Source: Gilvimarinus gilvus (lineage in GTDB: Bacteria; Pseudomonadota; Gammaproteobacteria; Pseudomonadales; Cellvibrionaceae). From it: a stretch of DNA of 64,000 bases. Shown here piece after piece: positions 45,242 through 54,625 of the stretch. The stretch is from contig NZ_JAULRU010000692.1 in the NCBI RefSeq assembly GCF_030518155.1, positions 16,611 through 80,610 of the forward strand, in the 5' to 3' direction. Each line of letters begins with the position of its first letter. The stretch's first letter is position 1. The position numbers were made by a program, and so were the translations under genes. The notes beneath the pieces were generated by a model, which did no database searches, had not been told where the DNA came from, and was given only the letters and a program-made list of their open reading frames with translations.

Positions 45242-47230
45242 ATGGACATCAAGGCACTACACAGACAAATGGCTCAGTACAGCGCTTGGAAAAGTGCGCT
45301 GGATACGCGCTTAGAGGGCTTTTGCCAGTGGAGTGAAAAGCACAAACTGGTGACCGCCGACGCCTTGAGCTATCTCCACAGAGCGCGCACATTACTCGGC
45401 GGTGATCAGTTCACCATTGCCTGTGTGGGGGAGTTCTCCCGGGGCAAAACCGAACTCATTAACGCGCTGCTCTTTTCCGACACGACCAAACGCTTGCTTC
45501 CGTCCCAGCCGGGCCGAACTACCATGTGTCCGACGGAAATTTTCTGGGACCCACAGCAACCCAAAAACTGCGTGCGCTTGCTGCCTATAGAAACCCGTCG
45601 GTCCTCGGCCAGCATGCAGAGCTTTAAGCGCATACCGCAAAACTGGTTCACCATCGGTTTCGATCCGAATAACCACGACTCGGTAGTGGAGGCGATCGGT
45701 CAGGTGTCAGCCAGCAAGATGGTCACCCGCAAAGAGGCCGCTCGCCTCGGTTTTAACGCCACCGAGCTCGAAATAGACGAGCAAACCGGTCAGGTGCAAA
45801 TCCCCACCTGGCGTCACGCACTGATTAACTTTGATCACCCGCTATTGCGAGAAGGCCTGCGTATTGTCGACACGCCGGGGCTCAATGCCCTCGGTAATGA
45901 GCCCGAACTCACCCTAAAAACCCTGCCGGATGCGCAGGCAATTTTGTTTTTGCTGGCGGCAGACAGCGGCGTCAGCGCCAGTGACATGACCATTTGGCGC
46001 GACCACATTGCAGGGCTGCGCGAAGACAATTGCACAGCCGTGCTGGCACTGTTGAATAAAATCGACACACTGTGGGACGAGCTAACACCGCCTGCCGAAA
46101 TTGCTGAAAATATTGAACACGTACGCCTGCAAACCGCCAAGCATTTGGGGCTGGCTCCGGAGCATGTCCTGCCTATCTCAGCCAAAAAAGCTCTGACCGC
46201 CAAAGTTAGGCAGCGCCGCGCTGACTTGCTGCAGAGTAATTTCCCACAGCTCGAGCAGCGCCTGGCCGAGTGCATTCTGCGCTCACAACAGCAGATCATC
46301 AGCCATCGGCTGGTCAGTAATAGTCACGATATGATCGTCAATACATACAACAGCCTGACTCGGCGCATTGACGACAGTGAAAATGAACTGCAAGCTCTTA
46401 TGCAAACCAGCGATACCGGCCTGGACCAAGAGCTTGACCGCCAGCGCGAGAAAATTCGCACCGCTCACCACCGCTACCACAAGCAGTCGCTGTCCCTCAA
46501 AACCAGTCAGCGCATGCTGAATAATCAGCGCACCTCACTGTTAGCGCCGGTTGAGGAAAACAAACTACAGCGGCTCAGTGAAGAAGCGCAAGAGCGCATG
46601 AACCAAAGTTGGACGACGATGGGACTGTCGCAGGCCATCGGTGATTTCTTTGACGATGTCGATGCCAGCATTAATCATTTGATACGCGAAGTTGAGCGAG
46701 CCAATAAGGTGTTGTCCAGCATTTACGACCGACCCGAGCACGGCCTTGACGCCTTGGCTATGGCCAACAACCACAAGCTCAACATCACCAGCCACCGCCG
46801 CCGCTTGCGCAACTTAGAAAATAACGCCGATCGTTTGCGGCGCTCGCTCAACAGCGTATTGGCGACCAAAAGCACCCTAATTAATCGCTTTTTGGCCACT
46901 TTGGTGAAAGAGGTCAATAGCCTGTTCAGTGATTTGCGTAACGACATCAACAACTGGCTGCAAGATGCTTTAACCCCCCTAACACATCACAACCAACACC
47001 AGAAAAAACTTTTGGAACATCACATGATGCGCCTCGGAGAACTGCGTTCGCAAACGCATGGCCGCAAAGACCAGCTGCAAAGTCTTGAACAGGCATTACA
47101 GGTGCTGTCCACCGCGCGCGGAGACCTCGAACCCCTGTTTCTGGAGGTCACTCGCACCCCAGAGGCAAGGCCGGTGGAACAAGCCCAGGTGGTATCACTG
47201 CAGCAAGCCCGCGCGCAAGCCCAAAACTAG
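45242..47230 (+). CDS. Bacterial dynamin-like GTPase
   Basis: The 662-residue protein has a dynamin-type GTPase domain: P-loop GEFSRGKT (63-70) with ELINALL, switch-type Thr in PGRTTMCPTEI (about 91-100), G3 DTPG (210-213) and G4 NKID (272-275). The remaining 380 residues are helical and rich in Glu, Gln and Arg, with coiled-coil character. A hydrophobic membrane paddle is not obvious. Bacterial dynamin-like proteins remodel or protect membranes, including against phage damage. It stands alone between yggT and metX, which are adjacent to each other or nearly so in Pseudomonas, and has terminator-like structures on both sides. Confidence 0.85.
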   Translation: MDIKALHRQMAQYSAWKSALDTRLEGFCQWSEKHKLVTADALSYLHRARTLLGGDQFTIACVGEFSRGKTELINALLFSDTTKRLLPSQPGRTTMCPTEIFWDPQQPKNCVRLLPIETRRSSASMQSFKRIPQNWFTIGFDPNNHDSVVEAIGQVSASKMVTRKEAARLGFNATELEIDEQTGQVQIPTWRHALINFDHPLLREGLRIVDTPGLNALGNEPELTLKTLPDAQAILFLLAADSGVSASDMTIWRDHIAGLREDNCTAVLALLNKIDTLWDELTPPAEIAENIEHVRLQTAKHLGLAPEHVLPISAKKALTAKVRQRRADLLQSNFPQLEQRLAECILRSQQQIISHRLVSNSHDMIVNTYNSLTRRIDDSENELQALMQTSDTGLDQELDRQREKIRTAHHRYHKQSLSLKTSQRMLNNQRTSLLAPVEENKLQRLSEEAQERMNQSWTTMGLSQAIGDFFDDVDASINHLIREVERANKVLSSIYDRPEHGLDALAMANNHKLNITSHRRRLRNLENNADRLRRSLNSVLATKSTLINRFLATLVKEVNSLFSDLRNDINNWLQDALTPLTHHNQHQKKLLEHHMMRLGELRSQTHGRKDQLQSLEQALQVLSTARGDLEPLFLEVTRTPEARPVEQAQVVSLQQARAQAQN

Positions 47231-47272
47231 CAGCCTGCTAGACTGTCACACCAACGCCACTTGCAGGTATTC

Positions 47273-47298
47273 AAGCGCGACTTTAGACTTGCGCTTTT
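47273..47298 (+). terminator. Probable terminator after the dynamin-like gene
   Basis: AAGCGCGA pairs with TTGCGCTT (one G-U) around an 8-base loop and runs into four T residues. It lies 43 bases after the stop and 34 bases before metX. Confidence 0.5.
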
Positions 47299-47331
47299 AC
47301 CGGCGTATCCGGTGATCACCAAGAGACATCG

Positions 47332-48477
47332 ATGACAAAGACTTTCGCGCCTGACTCAGTGGGTCTGGTTACACCCTTTACCGTGCAGTTTGATGAGCCT
47401 TTGGATCTGGCCTGCGGCCGCACGCTGAGCAACTACGAGCTCGTGGTGGAAACCTATGGCACCCTCAATGCCAATAAATCTAACGCAATTTTGATTTGTC
47501 ACGCCTTGTCGGGCAATCATCATGCGGCGGGCTTCCACAGTGAAGACGACCGTAAACCCGGCTGGTGGGACGGCTACATTGGCCCGGGCAAAGCCATTGA
47601 TACCAACAAATTTTTCATCGTATCGCTGAACAATTTGGGCGGCTGTAGCGGCTCCACCGGGCCACGCAGTATTAACCCAGACACTGGCAAACCATGGGGC
47701 GCAGACTTTCCCAAGCTTCGCGTTCGCGATTGGGTTCACTCGCAGGCTCGCCTCGCCGACTCGCTCGGCATAAACCAATGGGCGGCCGTGATTGGCGGCA
47801 GCCTGGGTGGCATGCAGGCCATGCGCTGGGCGCTGGAATACCCAAGCCGGGTGCGCAACTGTGTGGTCATAGCCTCAGCCATGAAGCTGAGCGCACAAAA
47901 TATCGCGTTTAACGAAACCGCGCGTCAAGCGATTATCAGTGACCCAGAATTTCACAACGGCAATTACTTAGACCACAATACCTACCCCAAAAACGGCTTG
48001 GCTATTGCCCGTATGATCGGCCACATTACCTATTTATCTGACGACGTAATGGGCGAGAAGTTTGGCCGTGACTTAAGGAGTGGAAGCTTTGACCAGGGCT
48101 TGGATGAGTTGGTGGAATTCCAGGTGGAAAGTTATCTGCGCTACCAAGGTGACTCCTTTTCTAAAAACTTTGATGCCAACACCTATATTTTGATGACGCG
48201 AGCGCTAGACTATTTTGATCTGGCGCGCGAGTACGGCGACGATGCCGCCGCCGCATTTCGCCGCGCACAATGTGACTTTTATGTTGCGTCTTTTACCACC
48301 GACTGGCGCTTCCCTATCGAACGATCGCGTGAAATTGTCGATGCGCTTATCTCTGCACAAAAAAATGTCAGCTACACAGAGGTGGAGTCCCCCTACGGGC
48401 ACGATGCCTTCCTGCTACCCAACGAACATTACTGCGAATCTTTTAGTCGCTATCTGGCCGGCATCGACACGGAGTAA
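47332..48477 (+). CDS. metX: Homoserine O-acyltransferase (MetX)
   Basis: The 381-residue alpha/beta-hydrolase enzyme has [14 protein letters not shown], the nucleophile elbow [19 protein letters not shown], and the C-terminal Asp and His ([17 protein letters not shown]). Together with MetW it acylates homoserine in methionine synthesis; in gammaproteobacteria that carry metW it is usually a succinyltransferase. The metW gene starts 2 bases after its stop. Confidence 0.95.
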   Translation: MTKTFAPDSVGLVTPFTVQFDEPLDLACGRTLSNYELVVETYGTLNANKSNAILICHALSGNHHAAGFHSEDDRKPGWWDGYIGPGKAIDTNKFFIVSLNNLGGCSGSTGPRSINPDTGKPWGADFPKLRVRDWVHSQARLADSLGINQWAAVIGGSLGGMQAMRWALEYPSRVRNCVVIASAMKLSAQNIAFNETARQAIISDPEFHNGNYLDHNTYPKNGLAIARMIGHITYLSDDVMGEKFGRDLRSGSFDQGLDELVEFQVESYLRYQGDSFSKNFDANTYILMTRALDYFDLAREYGDDAAAAFRRAQCDFYVASFTTDWRFPIERSREIVDALISAQKNVSYTEVESPYGHDAFLLPNEHYCESFSRYLAGIDTE

Positions 48478-48479
48478 CT

Positions 48480-49067
48480 ATGCGATTTGACTTTAACCAG
48501 CTACAGGGGATGATTAGCGAGCGCAGCCGGGTTCTCGACCTCGGATGCGGTGATGGCGCCTTGCTAAAATTGTTAGCGGACAGCAAGCAAGTCAGCGGCT
48601 ATGGTTTAGAAATTGATCCCGAACAAATTCAAAAATGCATTTCCCGGGGTGTTAACGTCATTAATCAAAACCTTGATCGCGGCCTCGGTAATTTTGAAGA
48701 TGACAGTTTCGATACCGTGCTTATGACACAGGCGCTACAAACCATGCGCTACCCGCACAAGGTTCTGGACGAAATGCTACGCGTCGGCAAAGAATGCATC
48801 ATTACTTTTCCCAATTTCGGCCACTGGAAAGCGCGCTGCCACCTGGCTTTTAAGGGACGCATGCCAGTATCTGACTTGCTGCCGTACGAGTGGTATGACA
48901 CTCCCAATATTCACTTTTGCACCTTTACCGACTTTGAGGTCTTGTGCCGTGAAAAAAGTATTAACGTACTGCACCGCCAGGTTGTCAATGAACGTTCAGC
49001 TCAACTTTTAGGCAACCTGGCGCCCAACCTGTTTGGCGAAACCGCCATTTATCGCCTCAGTAAATAG
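48480..49067 (+). CDS. metW: Methionine biosynthesis protein MetW
   Basis: The 195-residue methyltransferase-fold protein has VLDLGCGDGALLKLL, GYGLEIDPEQIQKCI, TVLMTQALQTMRYP and FPNFGHWKAR, all diagnostic of MetW. It is needed with MetX for homoserine acylation. It is in the metX operon, followed after 9 bases by a DUF4426 gene. Confidence 0.96.
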   Translation: MRFDFNQLQGMISERSRVLDLGCGDGALLKLLADSKQVSGYGLEIDPEQIQKCISRGVNVINQNLDRGLGNFEDDSFDTVLMTQALQTMRYPHKVLDEMLRVGKECIITFPNFGHWKARCHLAFKGRMPVSDLLPYEWYDTPNIHFCTFTDFEVLCREKSINVLHRQVVNERSAQLLGNLAPNLFGETAIYRLSK

Positions 49068-49076
49068 GTAACCAAC

Positions 49077-49595
49077 ATGAAGCATTCCAACCGACTTAGC
49101 CGCTCCTTGTGGCTGCGCTTCTCCACAGCATTGCTGATGATGGCTTGCGCATCCTTTACCCTGGCAACTCCACGTGAGATTCCCGATGCGCGGATACTTG
49201 AGCAAAATGATCGCAGTAAAGTATTCAGTGAATACACGGTCCACTTTAGCGTTTTTAATAGCGCCTTCGTACCGGCTAGCGTTGCCGAGATATACAACAT
49301 TACACGCGGTAAAAATCGGGTATTGATAAACATCAGCGTCACCAAAACCGGCGGCGACGCCTCCGACCTTGGCCTGCCTGCAACCGTGAGCGGCACCGCG
49401 ACAAATTTAATTCAGCAACAACAGGTACTGGATTTTCAAACCATCAGCGAAGGCGAGGCCACCTACTTTATCGCAGAACTCAAGCATACTAATGAAGAGG
49501 TCTATAATTTCGCCATTAACGTGACGCCAAAAGTCAGTGACAAGCCCCTGCATGTTGCTTTCTCGCGCAAACTCTACATTAAAGATAAGGACTGA
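49077..49595 (+). CDS. DUF4426-family exported protein
   Basis: The 172-residue protein has a signal peptide (about residues 1-29, ending FTLATP). The family pattern includes VHFSVFNSAFVPASVAEIYN, NRVLINISVTK and VYNFAINVTPK. It sits between metW and rdgB, as in Pseudomonas. Function unknown; it is probably periplasmic. Confidence 0.85.
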   Translation: MKHSNRLSRSLWLRFSTALLMMACASFTLATPREIPDARILEQNDRSKVFSEYTVHFSVFNSAFVPASVAEIYNITRGKNRVLINISVTKTGGDASDLGLPATVSGTATNLIQQQQVLDFQTISEGEATYFIAELKHTNEEVYNFAINVTPKVSDKPLHVAFSRKLYIKDKD

Positions 49596-49597
49596 TC

Positions 49598-50185
49598 GTG
49601 CAAAAAATCGTACTGGCCAGCTCCAACCCCGGCAAGCTGAAAGAGTTTAACCAGCTGCTGGGCGGTGCCGGTTTTGCAGTGCTGCCACAGTCGGAATTCG
49701 ACGTGGTTGACGCCGAAGAAACCGGCTTAAGCTTTGTCGAAAATGCGATTATTAAGGCGCGTAACGCATGTGAGGCGACGGGATTGCCCGCGTTGGCGGA
49801 CGACTCCGGCATTGAGGTAGACGCGCTTGATGGTCGCCCCGGCATATATTCAGCACGTTTTTCAGGCCCCGATGCCAGCAATGCCAGCAATAACCAAAAA
49901 CTACTGCAAGACCTGACCAATGTCAGCGAAAAAGATCGCACGGCACGCTACCAATGCGTTCTGGTCTACATGCGCCACGCCCAGGACCCTACTCCCATAA
50001 TTTGTCAGGGTAGCTGGGAAGGGCGTATTCTCGAGGCCCCCCGCGGCGAAGGTGGATTTGGCTACGACCCATTATTTTACGTGCCTTCCCACGACTGTGC
50101 CGCGGCCGAGCTAAGTAAAGAAGAAAAAAGCCAAATCAGTCATCGCGCTTCGGCCTTAAAAATGCTTTTGGCAGAGCTGTCTTAG
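49598..50185 (+). CDS. rdgB: XTP/dITP diphosphatase
   Basis: The 195-residue protein has IVLASSNPGKLKEFNQLL, ADDSGIEVDALDGRPGIYSARF and GEGGFGYDPLFYVP, the signature of the Ham1/RdgB family. It cleans inosine and xanthosine triphosphates from the nucleotide pool. It starts at a GTG 2 bases after the DUF4426 stop. Confidence 0.96.
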   Translation: MQKIVLASSNPGKLKEFNQLLGGAGFAVLPQSEFDVVDAEETGLSFVENAIIKARNACEATGLPALADDSGIEVDALDGRPGIYSARFSGPDASNASNNQKLLQDLTNVSEKDRTARYQCVLVYMRHAQDPTPIICQGSWEGRILEAPRGEGGFGYDPLFYVPSHDCAAAELSKEEKSQISHRASALKMLLAELS

Positions 50186-50281
50186 GGCCTGCTGAACTCC
50201 ACTGACTACTTTGCAACCCACTCCTCCCTAACACCTTAGCATGTTGCTCTGCCGCCCCCTATTGCAATTCCACCCCAAATG

Positions 50282-50310
50282 TGAATAATTATCACTTAGA
50301 TTATCAATTA
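50282..50310 (+). promoter_or_regulatory. Candidate Fur box upstream of the TonB-dependent receptor
   Basis: Two ATTATC hexamers (50288-50293 and 50300-50305) are spaced exactly 12 bases apart, within an AT-rich stretch that also reads TGAATAATTATCA, an imperfect inverted repeat. This fits the GATAAT/ATTATC hexamer model of Fur sites. It lies 21-50 bases before the receptor start. Confidence 0.5.
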
Positions 50311-50330
50311 TATTACTGGGGAGTTAGGTT

Positions 50331-52712
50331 TTGTCGTATTCAGAAATACAAGGTCGTAAATGCATACTCGGAGTCGCCAGCGCAGTTGCTCTGCTGAGCA
50401 CTGCACAGGTCAGTGCGGAACATGAAAAGCGAGTAATCGAAGAGATGGTCATTACCGCCTCCGGTTTTGAGCAAAAGTTGACCGATGCTCCCGCCAGCAT
50501 CTCGGTAATCGATCAGACCGAAATCTTGACCCGCCCCCACGTTAACCTGCTCGATATGTTGAAGTACCAGGAAGGTATTGATATCGGCACCACCCGCGAT
50601 AAAACCGGTCAGGGTAGCGTCAGCATGCGCGGCTTAACCGGCGAGTACACCCTGTACCTTATCGATGGCAAACGTCAGAATAACCACGGCGACATTTACC
50701 CAAATAATTTTGGAGGCAATGCGTTTGGCCATATGCCACCGGCTGAGGCCATCGAGCGTATCGAGGTCATTCGCGGGCCCGCCTCGACCCTGTATGGCGC
50801 GGACGCTATGGGTGGTGTCATTAATATCATTACCAAAAAAGTCACCGACCGCTGGCACGGCACCGCCAACTTCGCCGGCAATATTCAAGAAAATAGCGAC
50901 TTTGGCAATGCAGTACAGGCCGACTTTTCGGCCTCGGGCCCCCTTATTGCGGACACCCTGGCCTTAGGGGTACGCGGCAGCATCTATGAAACCGAAGCCT
51001 CCTCGCCCGAGTTTGAGCCCGCCATCGACCCCAATGGCGAAATTCACCACCGCAGCCTTGGCTTTGGCGGTGGCGGCCGCACGGTAGACAGCGAAACTCA
51101 GGAGTACGGTGTTTCCTTAACCTACACCCCCAACAGCAAGAACACCCTGCGATTTGATTACGATTATTCCGAGCAGGTCTACGACAATACCCCGTTCAAC
51201 AACCCAGACACGGGCGAGCTGTCTTACCCACTCGGCACCAAAGACAACATCGCAGCACTGTGGCAAGCCCGCGGTGGTCAGGTAAACCCGCGCGCAGGCT
51301 ACGCAGCCGACCAGGAGTTTAACCGGCAGTGGTGGTCGCTAAGTCACGATGCAAGCTGGGGCTTTGGCAGCAGCAGCCTCTCGCTTTCTTATGTCGATAC
51401 CGCCAACGATGGCCGCACGCTGCCCCTCATCGTTGCCGAGCGGCTGGAGTTACAAGAAATGTACGACGGCGTGGGTGACTACGCAGGCATGAGTGAAGAG
51501 GAGCGCCGCAATCTGGCAGAAGCCACCTTTTTACCGCGCCCCGATCGCCCACTCGATAGCCGCCAATACACACTGGACGGGCGCGTCGACATTCCGCTGC
51601 GCGCGCTGGGCAGCCATAACCTGGTTATCGGCGGCCAAGTCATCGACGGTGAGCTGGAGGACGGCGTATTCGGTATGGAGAGCAACCAGCCGGGTGCCAC
51701 CCAAAAACAGCAAATGTACTCTTTGTTTATTGAAGACAGCTGGACCCCGGTAACGCCCTTTACCATAACGGCCGGGGTTCGCTACGACGAGCACGATGTC
51801 TTTGGCAGCCAGGTATCACCGCGTTTGTACGGGGTTTACACTATTAGCGATAATTGGACGGTAAAAGGCGGCGTCGCTACCGGCTATAAAACACCACAGA
51901 CCACAGACCTTTACGATGGAATCACCGGCTTTGGTGGTCAAGGGACATCGCCTTTTGCCGGCAACCCCGACCTTCAGCCGGAAACCAGCGTAAACAGTGA
52001 AGTCGCCGTTTACTGGACGAGCGATCACGGTCACAACTTTAACGCCACCTACTTCAACACCGCGTTCGACGACAAAATTGCCCGCGGTGACACCATTTAC
52101 AGCTGCGAAACCACAGGCGGTCAACGTCCATGTGTCAACCTGGGTGCGTACGACGCCCTTGGCTACGACACCTACAGCCAAAAGATCAACATCGACGAAG
52201 TCGCAATTCAAGGGGTGGAGGTTGCGGGGCGCTATATCTTCAGCGACAACTGGTCACTCAACGCCAACTACACCTGGACCGACAGTGAGCAAAAAAGTGG
52301 GCCGCAGGAAGGTCAGCCATTAACCAACACTGCGGAACACATGGCCAACGCCTCACTCAACTGGACCATACTGCCCAACCTGAGTATGTCGTTGCAGGCG
52401 GAACTGCGCTCTGATCGCTACCGCAGCTGGGACACCGTAATGGACAAGCCACGTTACTTCGAAAACTATGAACTATTCCACTTAGGCCTGACCTACGAGG
52501 TGACTGAATACCTAACCGTGTTTGGCCGCGTAAATAATTTAATGAATGAAGATTTCACCTCCTATTCCACCGAGTACATCGACCTCGACGGCGATGGGGT
52601 TTACACCCTGGCCTCTGGCCGCGGCGCCGTCAGCGAAGTTGTCTTTACCGACGACTACAACGTCAAAGACGCCGGCCGCAATTTTTGGGTGAGTGTGCAG
52701 CTAAGCTTCTAA
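50331..52712 (+). CDS. TonB-dependent siderophore receptor (FepA/IrgA-like)
   Basis: The 793-residue outer-membrane receptor has a signal peptide (about residues 1-30). A TonB box-like EEMVITASG is followed by the plug domain with SMRGLTGEYTLYLIDGKRQN and ERIEVIRGPASTLYGADAMGG, then a 22-strand barrel ending in VQLSF. The plug resembles catecholate siderophore receptors. It starts at a TTG with GGGGAG 7 bases upstream. The possible Fur box supports iron regulation; the exact ligand is unknown. Confidence 0.88.
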   Translation: MSYSEIQGRKCILGVASAVALLSTAQVSAEHEKRVIEEMVITASGFEQKLTDAPASISVIDQTEILTRPHVNLLDMLKYQEGIDIGTTRDKTGQGSVSMRGLTGEYTLYLIDGKRQNNHGDIYPNNFGGNAFGHMPPAEAIERIEVIRGPASTLYGADAMGGVINIITKKVTDRWHGTANFAGNIQENSDFGNAVQADFSASGPLIADTLALGVRGSIYETEASSPEFEPAIDPNGEIHHRSLGFGGGGRTVDSETQEYGVSLTYTPNSKNTLRFDYDYSEQVYDNTPFNNPDTGELSYPLGTKDNIAALWQARGGQVNPRAGYAADQEFNRQWWSLSHDASWGFGSSSLSLSYVDTANDGRTLPLIVAERLELQEMYDGVGDYAGMSEEERRNLAEATFLPRPDRPLDSRQYTLDGRVDIPLRALGSHNLVIGGQVIDGELEDGVFGMESNQPGATQKQQMYSLFIEDSWTPVTPFTITAGVRYDEHDVFGSQVSPRLYGVYTISDNWTVKGGVATGYKTPQTTDLYDGITGFGGQGTSPFAGNPDLQPETSVNSEVAVYWTSDHGHNFNATYFNTAFDDKIARGDTIYSCETTGGQRPCVNLGAYDALGYDTYSQKINIDEVAIQGVEVAGRYIFSDNWSLNANYTWTDSEQKSGPQEGQPLTNTAEHMANASLNWTILPNLSMSLQAELRSDRYRSWDTVMDKPRYFENYELFHLGLTYEVTEYLTVFGRVNNLMNEDFTSYSTEYIDLDGDGVYTLASGRGAVSEVVFTDDYNVKDAGRNFWVSVQLSF

Positions 52713-52743
52713 TCAATCGCCTGCAGTACACGATCTTTCACAT

Positions 52744-52769
52744 CGGGCCCTACGGGCCCGTTTCTTATT
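52744..52769 (+). terminator. Terminator between the convergent receptor and NTF2-like genes
   Basis: CGGGCCC-TAC-GGGCCCG is a 7-bp perfect stem with a 3-base loop followed by TTTCTTATTT. It lies 31 bases after the receptor stop and could act in both directions. Confidence 0.7.
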
Positions 52770-52776
52770 TCGATCC

Positions 52777-53220
52777 CTACTCCTCGGTACTCCACACCTT
52801 CATCGTTTGCGCCGCCAACAACTGACAACCAGCCTCGGTTTTTACCCAGGTACGCATATAGTGATAGCGGTTGGCCCGGCGCGGTCCGTCGGTAAACTTG
52901 TCCACCGTCGACAGGCCCGTCACCACGGCGGTATTGCCTTGCCGCCTTATACTTACCTCAGTTTGTTCACGTGATTTTGGTGCCGTGTAGTTTTCTGCTA
53001 CACGCGCCAAAAGCATGCTTTTGGTTTCGTACACCACGGCGTGATTGTGCACCCACACGTATTGGGGCAGCAGAGTATTCTCCAGAAAGTCGGCATCGGC
53101 CTGTCGAATGGCTTGCTCATAGGCGTAATCCAGAGCTTTGAGCTCTGTGGGCGCAAGGCAATCGGCGAAAACAGTAGGGCTGATGAACGTTAGCAACGCA
53201 TACTTAACGAATCGAAACAT
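52777..53220 (-). CDS. Exported NTF2-like (DUF4440) protein
   Basis: The 147-residue protein has a signal peptide (FVKYALLTFISPTVFA). It shows an NTF2/SnoaL-like pattern: LDYAYEQAIRQADADFLENTL, YVWVHNHAVVYETKSMLLARV, VTGLSTVDKF and RYHYMRTWVKTEAGCQLLA. This fold often forms small lyases or isomerases or has no enzymatic role. It is divergent from the pectate lyase gene, with an 83-base gap carrying an operator-like palindrome. Confidence 0.72.
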   Translation of the reverse strand: MFRFVKYALLTFISPTVFADCLAPTELKALDYAYEQAIRQADADFLENTLLPQYVWVHNHAVVYETKSMLLARVAENYTAPKSREQTEVSIRRQGNTAVVTGLSTVDKFTDGPRRANRYHYMRTWVKTEAGCQLLAAQTMKVWSTEE

Positions 53221-53238
53221 AATTCCTGCCTGACCAGA

Positions 53239-53266
53239 TTGATAATTGGTATGACCATACTATACT
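53239..53266 (+). promoter_or_regulatory. Pectate lyase promoter with GntR-like operator in the spacer
   Basis: TTGATA (53239-53244) and TATACT (53261-53266) are 16 bases apart. The spacer contains TGGTATGACCA (53247-53257), a TGGT-N3-ACCA palindrome like those bound by GntR/FCD-type regulators of uronate catabolism. A wider inverted pair, GACCAG and CTGGTC, flanks it. Confidence 0.52.
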
Positions 53267-53303
53267 GGTCCCACAATAAGTCCAACAGCGGAGATACATC
53301 ACC

Positions 53304-54479
53304 ATGCAGCGCGCCCTACCTATTATTTTTCTACTGATCTGCGGCCCGCTGCTGGCAGACGAGCTGATGTCACTTAAGCCTGCCCACTCTATCGAGGCTT
53401 ACCAAGTGTTGTCGAACGCGCTAAACCAACTGGATCAGGCAACCATCGAGCGGGAGCTGACAACACTGAATGCAAATAAGCTCAGCGAGGCTCCGGCCAC
53501 CAAACGCTTTGGCTTCAATCCCGACGCGGCGCCGGAATTTTTTACCACCACGGAGGGCAAGCGCATCGCCGATATTGTTCTTTCCTATCAAACCCCATCC
53601 GGGGGCTGGTCCAAACGCACCGATATGAGCTTTGCACCGCGTCGGCCAGGCCAGGCATTTGGGGTCGAACAAAACTACATTCCAACTTTCGATAACGGCG
53701 CCACAACAACCCAAGTTTGGCTGCTGGCCAAAGCCCACCAGGCAACCGGGAATCCGAGCTACGCAAACGCGATTGAACGCGCCGTACAGCTGATGACTCT
53801 GGCACAGTACCCCAACGGCGGTTGGCCGCAAAATTTCCCACTCACCGGTGGCTATCACGATTACATCACCTACAACGATGATGTCACGGTTAAGCTACTG
53901 CAAGTGCTTAACAGCGCACGCCAGCAACAACCACCTTTTGATTTTATTGACGACAAACTGGCCGCGCGCGCCGAGCAGAGCTTTCAACGTGGCCTCAGCT
54001 CAGTACTGGCCACGCAGATCAAGGTCGGCGATACCGCCACCCTTTGGGGAGCCCAGCACCACCACAAAACACTCGAACCCATTAACGCACGCAAGTTCGA
54101 ACCCATTGCCCTGGCCACAGCCGAAAGCGCAGACCTGGTCGAATTTTTAATGACACTGGACAATCCCAACGCGGATATCAAACAAGCCATTGTTGCCGCC
54201 CACAACTGGTTCGCAGCAAACAAAATATACGGCTACCAATGGGGTAAGCAAACCTCCAGGCACAACGCCCTCACCCCAGCCCCAGGCGCCGGGCCACTGT
54301 GGGGCCGCTTTTGCGAAATCGGCACCAACCGCCCGGTGTTCGGCGACCGCGACGGCTCCGTGCACTACGAGGTCAGTGAAATCTCCACCGAACGCCGCGA
54401 CGGCTACGCCTGGTACACCAGCAGCCCGAAGCGAGTGTTAAAGAAATTTCCCGCATGGAAGGCGAAGTATTTGGATTGA
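53304..54479 (+). CDS. Exported pectate lyase, PL10 family
   Basis: The 391-residue protein has a signal peptide (PIIFLLICGPLLA). PL10 features are GFNPDAAPEFFTTTEGKRIA, SGGWSKRTDM, TFDNGATTTQVWLLAKAH, QYPNGGWPQNFPL, HDYITYNDDVTVKLL and RFCEIGTNRPVFGDRDG. It cleaves polygalacturonate by beta-elimination outside the cytoplasm. There is no carbohydrate-binding module. Its promoter carries a GntR-like operator. It is an isolated plant-polysaccharide gene outside the mannan locus. Confidence 0.9.
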   Translation: MQRALPIIFLLICGPLLADELMSLKPAHSIEAYQVLSNALNQLDQATIERELTTLNANKLSEAPATKRFGFNPDAAPEFFTTTEGKRIADIVLSYQTPSGGWSKRTDMSFAPRRPGQAFGVEQNYIPTFDNGATTTQVWLLAKAHQATGNPSYANAIERAVQLMTLAQYPNGGWPQNFPLTGGYHDYITYNDDVTVKLLQVLNSARQQQPPFDFIDDKLAARAEQSFQRGLSSVLATQIKVGDTATLWGAQHHHKTLEPINARKFEPIALATAESADLVEFLMTLDNPNADIKQAIVAAHNWFAANKIYGYQWGKQTSRHNALTPAPGAGPLWGRFCEIGTNRPVFGDRDGSVHYEVSEISTERRDGYAWYTSSPKRVLKKFPAWKAKYLD

Positions 54480-54486
54480 AAAAATT

Positions 54487-54550
54487 GTCAGACGTCTGAG
54501 GTCAGAAGTCTGACGCAAATGCGTCCAGCTTCCGACGTCAGACATCTAGC
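54487..54550. repeat. Two clusters of degenerate 7-bp repeats after the pectate lyase gene
   Basis: The first cluster (54487-54514) reads gtcagac, gtctgag, gtcagaa, gtctgac. The second (54530-54550) reads ttccgac, gtcagac, atctagc. They are partly inverted relative to each other and could fold together. They begin 8 bases after the pectate lyase stop. The 15-mer at 54529-54543 is identical to 1527-1541. Confidence 0.72.
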
Positions 54551-54559
54551 GATCTTTCA

Positions 54560-54585
54560 TTCCCCGTTCCCCGTTCCCCGTTCCC
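54560..54585. repeat. 7-bp tandem repeat TTCCCCG, about 3.7 copies
   Basis: Three perfect units of ttccccg and a partial ttccc lie 41 bases before the hemW start. The unit resembles gttttcc and gttcacc of the other arrays in sharing a pyrimidine-rich strand and 7-bp length. Confidence 0.82.
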
Positions 54586-54625
54586 ATGCGACAATAGCGG
54601 CGCCATTTCCCAATCCGGTAATCCA

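Noticed and set aside
47231..47331. SAM riboswitch before metX
   Set aside because: The 101-base gap contains a terminator-like hairpin for the upstream gene, but none of the conserved core of SAM-I or SAM-II is recognisable.
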